From the NCBI GenBank assembly GCA_016716065.1, contig JADJXA010000004.1:248001-312000 (forward strand): DNA of 64,000 bases, given 5' to 3'. How positions within the stretch are numbered: the stretch's first letter is position 1; every line of letters starts with the position of its first letter. Below the pieces are notes generated by a model. That model did no database searches. It was not told where the DNA came from and worked only from the letters and a program-made list of their open reading frames with translations. A program made the position numbers and the translations under genes. The stretch comes from Candidatus Leptovillus gracilis (GTDB lineage Bacteria > Chloroflexota > Anaerolineae > Promineifilales > Promineifilaceae). This document shows positions 58,617 to 64,000 of this stretch, piece by piece.

Positions 58617-59417
58617 ATGCAAACAGGTCCACTCATTTTCTTGCACGTGCCTAAAACGGCCGGGTCTACCCTGCATCGCATCATCCGCCGCCACTACCGC
58701 CTGGCCGAACTATATCACACCGACCAACAGCCTGATGGCTGGCTGGCCTTCCAGCAATGGCCGGAAGCGAAGCGCGCCGACATCCGCCTGCTGATGGGGC
58801 ATGTGGAGATGGGTGCGGCGGCTTTTCTGCCCCGATCGGCCCAATACTTCACCATGCTGCGCGATCCGGTCGCCCGCGCCATTTCCTATTACGGCCATGC
58901 GCGGCGCATCCGCGAGCATTACTGCTACGAAGCGATTCGCCGCCGCCAGATGAGTCTGGCCGAGTTTGCCAATTCGGGGATAGACGTGATGATGGATAAT
59001 GGACAGACGCGCATGTTGGCCGGGGTTCTTTACACCGTGCCCTATGGCGAGTTGACCCCAGACCATTTGCAGCGCGCCCGGCAAAACCTGGAGACATTTG
59101 TGCTGGTGGGCCTTACGGAGCGGTTTGATGAATCGCTGCTGCTGATGCGACAGCTTTTTGGCTGGCGTAATATTTTTTATGCCGAACGTAATGTCAGCCA
59201 ACACCGGCTGTCGGTGGATGAGGCGGCGCGGGTCGCGGTAACGGCCGTTAACCAATATGATCAGGCGTTGGTCGCCTACGGCCGGGAACTTTTTGCCAAT
59301 CAGTGGGCCACCCTGGGCAGCGAGGCGGTCCTGCACCGCTTTCAGCGCCTCAATCGGCTGCTGCGCCCTCTGACTTATTACGGCGGTGAAGCGGCGCGGC
59401 TGCTGACCAACGGATAA
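58617..59417 (+). CDS. Sulfotransferase-family protein (PAPS-dependent, carbohydrate type)
   Basis: 266 residues. The 5'-phosphosulfate loop HVPKTAGSTL (PKTAGST at 12-18) and the 3'-phosphate motif TMLRDPVARAISYYGHARR match Sulfotransfer_2-type enzymes, which sulfate glycans such as heparan or chondroitin. It is the only plus-strand gene in the 40-63 kb block and has its own promoter, so the modification may be regulated separately. It overlaps the next gene's 3' end by 40 bp (convergent). PAPS-generating genes are not in the window. Confidence 0.87.
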   Translation: MQTGPLIFLHVPKTAGSTLHRIIRRHYRLAELYHTDQQPDGWLAFQQWPEAKRADIRLLMGHVEMGAAAFLPRSAQYFTMLRDPVARAISYYGHARRIREHYCYEAIRRRQMSLAEFANSGIDVMMDNGQTRMLAGVLYTVPYGELTPDHLQRARQNLETFVLVGLTERFDESLLLMRQLFGWRNIFYAERNVSQHRLSVDEAARVAVTAVNQYDQALVAYGRELFANQWATLGSEAVLHRFQRLNRLLRPLTYYGGEAARLLTNG

Positions 59418-60673
59418 TGGCTGCGCTGCCAGTGGCTGCGCCACCACTGCCAGTTCCATCCCACAATGACCAACCAGATGGTCAACGAAGCCAGCTGAAT
59501 AAAGACATCCATATACAGATGGGGCACAATCGTGTACAGACCATAACCACGTCCCACCAGATGCAAGAGCCAGTAAGCGATGACCATATACACGCTGGCC
59601 GCGCCCACATACCAGCCCAGAGGACGATACAATTGCAGCAAAATTGCCAGGGGCACAATCCAGGATAACCCCTGTACACCCAGGTTGGGGACCAGAGCAA
59701 ACATTGCCAATATCGCTGCCAGCAGTGCTTCTGCCGCGGAAGTTTTGCGCGTGAAATAAATGGTGGCAAACCCGGCTAACCGCCCAATGAGTTTTCCGTA
59801 TTGGCTGAACCATTGATGGACAGTTTCGCCGCGGCCTGTCAGCTCGATGATGGCATTGCTTACGGCTGAATACCCCCACCAGCCAGAGATGGAACCGGCC
59901 GACATCCCCCGGCGGAGCATAAAGTACACGCTGTTGGGGAATAAGATTTCGTAAAAGGCAATCCCCGCCAATGGCATGAAGGCGCTAACGGCCGTGTACT
60001 GCAACCGTGTGCGCCAATCTGTTAAGCGGATCAGTATAATCGGTAGAAATAGCAGCGGCCATGTCTTGTTCAGGATTGCCAGTCCCAGCGCGGCGGCCGA
60101 CAATGACAGACCATACGGTTTTTGCCGGTAAAATTCATACAGATACCCGGCCAGTATGACAAAAAACATCGTCGTGGCGTCGAACTGCCCCTGGTAAGAG
60201 ACGACCATCAACGTGACCGGATTAACGGCATACAGCAGGCCGCCCAGGCGGGAAATCTGCGGGCTGTACCTGTGGCCCAGCCCGCGAATCAACAGCCAGG
60301 TAATGCCCACATCGGCCAGGATGTTGCTGCTCTTGAGCCAAAACTCAAAAAAAAGCCCGACGTTTTCTGTCAGCCAATCGGCGGCAATAAACCAATAAAG
60401 CTGCATGGGCAGATAGGGGTGGGCGACGGGCAGGTGGTAGATATTCTGGCCTTCGCGGAAGGTGTCGGCCGCCAGACGAAAAACGCCTATTTCGTATAAT
60501 GCCCCACGCTGTAAGACAAGAGCGGGCACAATGCGGATGAACAAGGCCAACAGCAAAATTGTGACCGGCCCAGGCAAACGAGACGGCCGTTTCCACAAAA
60601 GCCAGAAGAAAACGGCCGTACACCCAACAACCCATGCCAATGTGCTGACAAGCTGAAAAGCGTAGACAGACAT
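59378..60673 (-). CDS. GT-C-like mannosyltransferase-type membrane protein
   Basis: 431 residues and about 11 helices; acidic loop EIGVFRLAADTFREGQNIYH after helix 2, and PYLPMQLYWFIAADWL and SYQGQFDATTMFF, which resemble PIG-M/DUF2029-type GT-C enzymes. Starts 5 bp after the upstream glycosidase-like gene. Convergent overlap with the sulfotransferase gene. Confidence 0.78.
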   Translation of the reverse strand: MSVYAFQLVSTLAWVVGCTAVFFWLLWKRPSRLPGPVTILLLALFIRIVPALVLQRGALYEIGVFRLAADTFREGQNIYHLPVAHPYLPMQLYWFIAADWLTENVGLFFEFWLKSSNILADVGITWLLIRGLGHRYSPQISRLGGLLYAVNPVTLMVVSYQGQFDATTMFFVILAGYLYEFYRQKPYGLSLSAAALGLAILNKTWPLLFLPIILIRLTDWRTRLQYTAVSAFMPLAGIAFYEILFPNSVYFMLRRGMSAGSISGWWGYSAVSNAIIELTGRGETVHQWFSQYGKLIGRLAGFATIYFTRKTSAAEALLAAILAMFALVPNLGVQGLSWIVPLAILLQLYRPLGWYVGAASVYMVIAYWLLHLVGRGYGLYTIVPHLYMDVFIQLASLTIWLVIVGWNWQWWRSHWQRSHYPLVSSRAASPP

Positions 60674-60678
60674 GCTGC

Positions 60679-62148
60679 TTACCAGTTGATTGCTCTGCTG
60701 ATGATTGGTAAAAAAAGATGATTGACGCCCACCACAACGCTGCTGACTACCAGATTGTTGCTTGTATCAACGTCCACAACACCTGCTCCGGGTGTCACTT
60801 GCACATAGATGTCGTAGACCCCGGGGGCGACATCCGGCCAGACAACGCTGAAGGTTTGCGCCTGGCCGCAGCCGCTCAGAACCATGTTTTGCGCTGGCCC
60901 CAGCGGTACACCGCCACCGGCCGGGTTGCCATGATAAAACTGCACCGTCGCCGCTGCCGCTTGGCTGAGATTGCCGCTGTTGGCGACCTGGGTGTGCAGA
61001 GTCAGGGTGACAGGTTGGCCCAGAGAGAGGGCGCTGGTGGTGGCTTTCACGGCCGTTGGGTAAAAATCAATCTCACGGTTGAGAACGGCCGTATACGCCG
61101 CAAAATTCGCCCCAATTTCCGTCGGCGCGTAAGTGATTGGGTCCAACAAAACGCCGTTATACCGGTCGTCGGTGGTGCTGTACCAGGCCCACTGCTGCAC
61201 CAGGCGGTTCTCGTCTAGTGGATTGCCCAGCGTGGGGTGGGTGGCGTTGAGCATGTAGTCATACGTGCCATTCATAAAAGCGTTCACCCGCGCGGCCGTA
61301 AAAAAAACGCCGTCTTCATCGGCAAAATCGGGCGGCATCAACACCCCATACTCGGTCAGATACAGCGGCGCGCCCCGATAGCCTCGGTCGGCCATCCACT
61401 GCCGAAAGCGGGTGATGCGCTGCGTGAAAATATCCAACCGGTCGGTATCGCGCAGGCCCCATACTTCGCCGTATAACCAATCAACCCCCGGCGGAATGCC
61501 CGCCCCCCAGCAGTTGGCCGGATTATAGTCGCAGCTCACCTCGTTTAGGATGTAATTGTGGATGCTCCAACCATCGGTGGGCAGCGGTGCGCCAAACTGG
61601 TTGTAGTAACTCCCAAGAATCTGATCCAGGTAAAACAGGCGCATGGGCGTGGCCTGGATGATGGAACCGGCGATGACCTGCGCCGCAGGATCGGCGGTTT
61701 TTAGCAGGCCGTATAGCTCATGGTAAGCGCGCGCATAAACCGGCGGCGTCAGGTCATCTTGCTGCGTGCTGTCGGGTTCATTGCTAATCAGCCATTTGGC
61801 TCCTGGGCTGTTGCTGATGGCCTGTTGCAGCGCGCTGCCGTTAGGCTGGTAGGTATAGCCGGGAGGGGTGGCCGACGGCCGTAACCGGATAACCGGCATA
61901 TATTCCATGCCTTCTGGTCGCGGCGGGTTGGGCAGGGTGGTGAAATTCATATACCAACCGGCGCCCAACCCCGGCAGGCTGGCGATGGTTTGCGTTTCCA
62001 ACACATTCACGCCAAACCGGCACAAAGGCGCATCATCGCTGACGGCCGTTTGGGGCACAGCCTGTGCCGGACGTGTTAACGCTGCCGCCACAACCAGGCC
62101 AGGCAGCAGAAAAGCGGCTAACAGGAGCGGGATGGTTTTCCGATTCAT
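60679..62148 (-). CDS. Secreted clan GH-A-like glycosidase with CARDB domain
   Basis: 489 residues. Signal peptide (cleavage near PAQA), a TIM-barrel-like domain with KWLISNEPDS (acid/base Glu candidate) and PLYLTEYGVL (nucleophile Glu candidate), then a CARDB-type beta-sandwich from about residue 365 (LGQPVTLTLHTQVANSGN) and the end HLFLPIISRAINW. The ATG follows the upstream stop directly (TAAATG), so coupling is likely. The substrate is unknown. Confidence 0.72.
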   Translation of the reverse strand: MNRKTIPLLLAAFLLPGLVVAAALTRPAQAVPQTAVSDDAPLCRFGVNVLETQTIASLPGLGAGWYMNFTTLPNPPRPEGMEYMPVIRLRPSATPPGYTYQPNGSALQQAISNSPGAKWLISNEPDSTQQDDLTPPVYARAYHELYGLLKTADPAAQVIAGSIIQATPMRLFYLDQILGSYYNQFGAPLPTDGWSIHNYILNEVSCDYNPANCWGAGIPPGVDWLYGEVWGLRDTDRLDIFTQRITRFRQWMADRGYRGAPLYLTEYGVLMPPDFADEDGVFFTAARVNAFMNGTYDYMLNATHPTLGNPLDENRLVQQWAWYSTTDDRYNGVLLDPITYAPTEIGANFAAYTAVLNREIDFYPTAVKATTSALSLGQPVTLTLHTQVANSGNLSQAAAATVQFYHGNPAGGGVPLGPAQNMVLSGCGQAQTFSVVWPDVAPGVYDIYVQVTPGAGVVDVDTSNNLVVSSVVVGVNHLFLPIISRAINW

Positions 62149-63570
62149 TTAGTTCACCCGTATGTAGATGGGATGCCGGGTGATCGGGATGATCACGTAG
62201 CCATCGCCATCCGTATCGTAGATGGTGTTGCTGTAACTTCCCTGGCCGTCTAGCAGCGTAGCCTGGCTGCCGGGAATACGCAGCGGTTTGGTTTCCAGGG
62301 TTTGGTAGGGATTTAGCCAGGCCACATACAAGGGGCCGGTAAGGCTCTGAAACAAGTAGGCTTCCATGTTTGCCGCCCCAGTTTCCGCCGGTGGCAGTTC
62401 ACGCACAAAACGGGTGTTGCTCAACAAGTTATAGGCTGACTGGTAGGCGGTGTAGGCCGCCTTGGGCGCGGCTGGGCCGCTATCGGCATTGGTGACCAGG
62501 CCAAAATTGGGAAAGTAACTACCGGGATCGTGCAGCATCCACCAGATCATCACTTTGATGTTGACCGCGTAACTTTGGGTGAACAACTGCACCAGCCGGG
62601 CTATCTGCTCATCGGGGTTGCTGGGTTCGCTGTCGTACCAGCCGCCCTCGGTGATAATGACCGGTTTGTTCAGCCCATAGCTGGCGAGTTTGCTGCGGAT
62701 CGCGGCCGTTTTTTCCTTTAATCCTGTGCCGTTACTGTCCCAATTTGGCGCAAACAGGGGGTAAACGTGAAAATTCATTACATCAAAGTAATTGCCACCC
62801 CCAGCCGCCAGTACATCATCTAGAAATGATGAGTTGAAAGGGCCGCCCTGATACTCAAACCAATCATGGGCGACACCCCCCATCACCACCTGGGCTTGAG
62901 GGTCGGCAAGTTTGATGGCTGTATAAGCAACTTGCAACATGGCTGCATATTCGGAACCATATTCGCCCCATCCCTCGCGGTTGCTGTCTGGTTCGTTCAC
63001 CAGTTCCCAATGCTTAATGACCTGCCCGCCCGGCGCATCCTGATAGCCATCGCCATCGTACCGTTCCACAATAGCCTGGACAAACTCGGCAAAATCTGGC
63101 AGCGCGTTGGGGTGAATCGGACCATAGGGTTTGTTAGGCAGCAGCCTGGCCCACTCTGGCACGCCATCGCCAATGACAAAAACCAGATGCAGCCCGCCGT
63201 TGTCTGGCCGGGCGGCGGCGGTAGCGTTGTCCGCCCCGCCCCAGATAAACTCTTCTACCGGCCGGTTGGTTGGCTCTACGCTCTCCCACGAAATCCTGTT
63301 GCGCAGCCATCGGCTCTGGCTGCCGATAAGGTACGGATGATAGGGCGACGATACGCCGCTGTTGCCATACATTTGCACGCCAAAAAGCGGCGCCGGAAAC
63401 TGCGAATCATGACGATTGGTAATGACCGGTAAATAGACATAACTTGTTTCTTGTGGTGCTGTAGGATTTGCGGTTGTCAATGTTACACTGGTTTGGGCCA
63501 CTAAAGTGAAGGGGATAAAGAGACAGAAAACAGCAGTGAATAACAGTACAGCATAAACAGATCGTTTCAT
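62149..63570 (-). CDS. Secreted clan GH-A-like glycosidase
   Basis: 473 residues from ATG 63570 (AGAGGTAGGTTC upstream). Signal peptide followed by an exposed TSYVYLPVITNR, then a TIM-barrel with IKHWELVNEPDS (acid/base) and PVIITEGGWYDSE (nucleophile), similar to GH5/GH39-type enzymes. The C-terminus is a small beta domain (GPLYVAWLNPYQ...). Its YLPVITNR motif is at the mature N-terminus, where several neighbours have it at the C-terminus. Function inferred. Confidence 0.75.
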   Translation of the reverse strand: MKRSVYAVLLFTAVFCLFIPFTLVAQTSVTLTTANPTAPQETSYVYLPVITNRHDSQFPAPLFGVQMYGNSGVSSPYHPYLIGSQSRWLRNRISWESVEPTNRPVEEFIWGGADNATAAARPDNGGLHLVFVIGDGVPEWARLLPNKPYGPIHPNALPDFAEFVQAIVERYDGDGYQDAPGGQVIKHWELVNEPDSNREGWGEYGSEYAAMLQVAYTAIKLADPQAQVVMGGVAHDWFEYQGGPFNSSFLDDVLAAGGGNYFDVMNFHVYPLFAPNWDSNGTGLKEKTAAIRSKLASYGLNKPVIITEGGWYDSEPSNPDEQIARLVQLFTQSYAVNIKVMIWWMLHDPGSYFPNFGLVTNADSGPAAPKAAYTAYQSAYNLLSNTRFVRELPPAETGAANMEAYLFQSLTGPLYVAWLNPYQTLETKPLRIPGSQATLLDGQGSYSNTIYDTDGDGYVIIPITRHPIYIRVN

Positions 63571-63593
63571 GAACCTACCTCTAAAGGGTATTG

Positions 63594-63648
63594 GGTTGGT
63601 TAGTTGTTTGGCTTGCTGACAAACCAAACAACTAACTAACTAACCAAC
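63594..63648 (-). terminator. Hairpin between two secreted-protein genes
   Basis: Arms TTGGTTAGTTGTTTGG and CCAAACAACTAACTAACTAACC form a long stem with one 4-nt repeat slip. It follows the propeller gene and precedes the glycosidase gene. Confidence 0.6.
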
Positions 63649-63700
63649 ATCTTCAACGAGAAGCTGAGCTTCTAGCACGAGAACTTTTCTCGGCTGCTTT

Positions 63701-64000
63701 TTACGGGATGCTGATGGACGGCAAATAGGCGACAAAGAAATAGGGCGGCTCCCAGCGGATAATCATGTGGTTTTGGCTGTCGGCCAGCCAGATGACCTGG
63801 TTGGCGTCTACTTGAATGCCTTGCGGTGTGCGATTGAGCAAGGGGAATCGCCAGGAGGAGGCGATGCTGCCGTTGCTGTTGGTTGTGACGCGGCCCACAT
63901 ATCCGCTGGCCGAATCGCTGAACCAGGCTGTCGTCGTGCTGCCGCTGTTGACCAACAAGAGGTCGCTCAGGTTGGCGCTTGCCGGTGCGGCGGTGTACCA
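63701..64000 (-). CDS. C-terminal end of a secreted beta-propeller protein (partial)
   Basis: The frame is open to the right edge; 99 codons are visible. Blades GRVTTNSNGSIASSWRFPL and GIQVDANQVIWLADSQNHMII resemble virginiamycin B lyase/NHL-type propellers. It ends YFFVAYLPSISIP, another copy of the LP-tail motif. The start lies outside the window. Confidence 0.65.
   Translation of the reverse strand, partial: WYTAAPASANLSDLLLVNSGSTTTAWFSDSASGYVGRVTTNSNGSIASSWRFPLLNRTPQGIQVDANQVIWLADSQNHMIIRWEPPYFFVAYLPSISIP

Larger units (their letters stand above)
298..62049. repeat. Highly iterated palindrome ACGGCCGT, about 110 copies
   Basis: By hand count roughly 105-115 exact ACGGCCGT octamers lie between 298 and 62049, most often as AACGGCCGTT. 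They occur in coding and non-coding DNA on both strands (the site is its own complement). Composition predicts fewer than two. Near variants GCGGCCGT, ACGGCCGA and ACGGCCGC are also frequent. They are sparse in the low-GC lipoprotein gene (23096-24430) and the AT-rich stretch (21718-22224). Confidence 0.8.

Overview
The window is most likely a chromosomal piece of a member of the Chloroflexota (Anaerolineae/Ardenticatenia-like). I infer this from moderately high GC, many secreted or lipid-anchored proteins with Pro/Thr/Ala linkers, secreted glycosidases that end in a '(F/Y)-x-LP-hydrophobic-R/K' tail, UMF1-type MFS and Uma2 genes, and abundant small palindromic repeats. No database search was possible, so the taxon is an inference. 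I saw no rRNA, tRNA or CRISPR array.

Layout. 0.1-13 kb holds housekeeping and envelope genes: a ROK sugar kinase, a SerA-like dehydrogenase, a membrane lytic transglycosylase, a large hybrid-input histidine kinase, an Nfu N-domain protein, a DHA2-type MFS pump, a Uma2 nuclease and aspS. 13-18 kb holds two tandem paralogous glycoside hydrolases, one a lipoprotein and one secreted with Calx-beta domains, separated by nested mobile palindromes. 18-22 kb holds a UPF0173 hydrolase, a lipoprotein and an M28 peptidase. 21.7-26.1 kb is an accessory island: AT-rich DNA, two REP-associated tyrosine transposases (RAYTs), a duplicated RAYT fragment, a low-GC lipoprotein, a frameshifted gene relic and an array of ACGGCCGT hairpins. 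26-40 kb holds slipin, DMT and UMF1 transporters, homocysteine methyltransferase, an Eis-like acetyltransferase, two zinc peptidases, LspA, a membrane-anchored GH9 cellulase, PAC2, DUF983, flavin reductase, a phosphomutase-like enzyme and ArfB.

40.6-60.7 kb is a cell-surface polysaccharide locus, nearly all on the minus strand: an LCP ligase, an ABC-2 export permease, GT4, GT2 and GT2-GT4 glycosyltransferases, GT-C-like membrane proteins, a CmcI-type methyltransferase, a parallel beta-helix protein and, on the opposite strand, a sulfotransferase. It is followed at 60.7-64 kb by two secreted clan-A glycosidase-like proteins and a truncated beta-propeller protein. Together these suggest a cell that builds, possibly sulfates, exports and remodels a complex surface glycan and also degrades plant or biofilm polysaccharides. 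Two genes in the locus look frameshifted (near 48471 and 50977).

The strongest unexplained signal is a highly iterated palindrome, ACGGCCGT. I counted about 110 copies by eye in 64 kb, against one or two expected by composition, in coding and non-coding DNA on both strands. It resembles cyanobacterial HIP1 in behaviour but has a different sequence. A second layer is a set of non-autonomous palindromic elements with visible terminal inverted repeats and target duplications.
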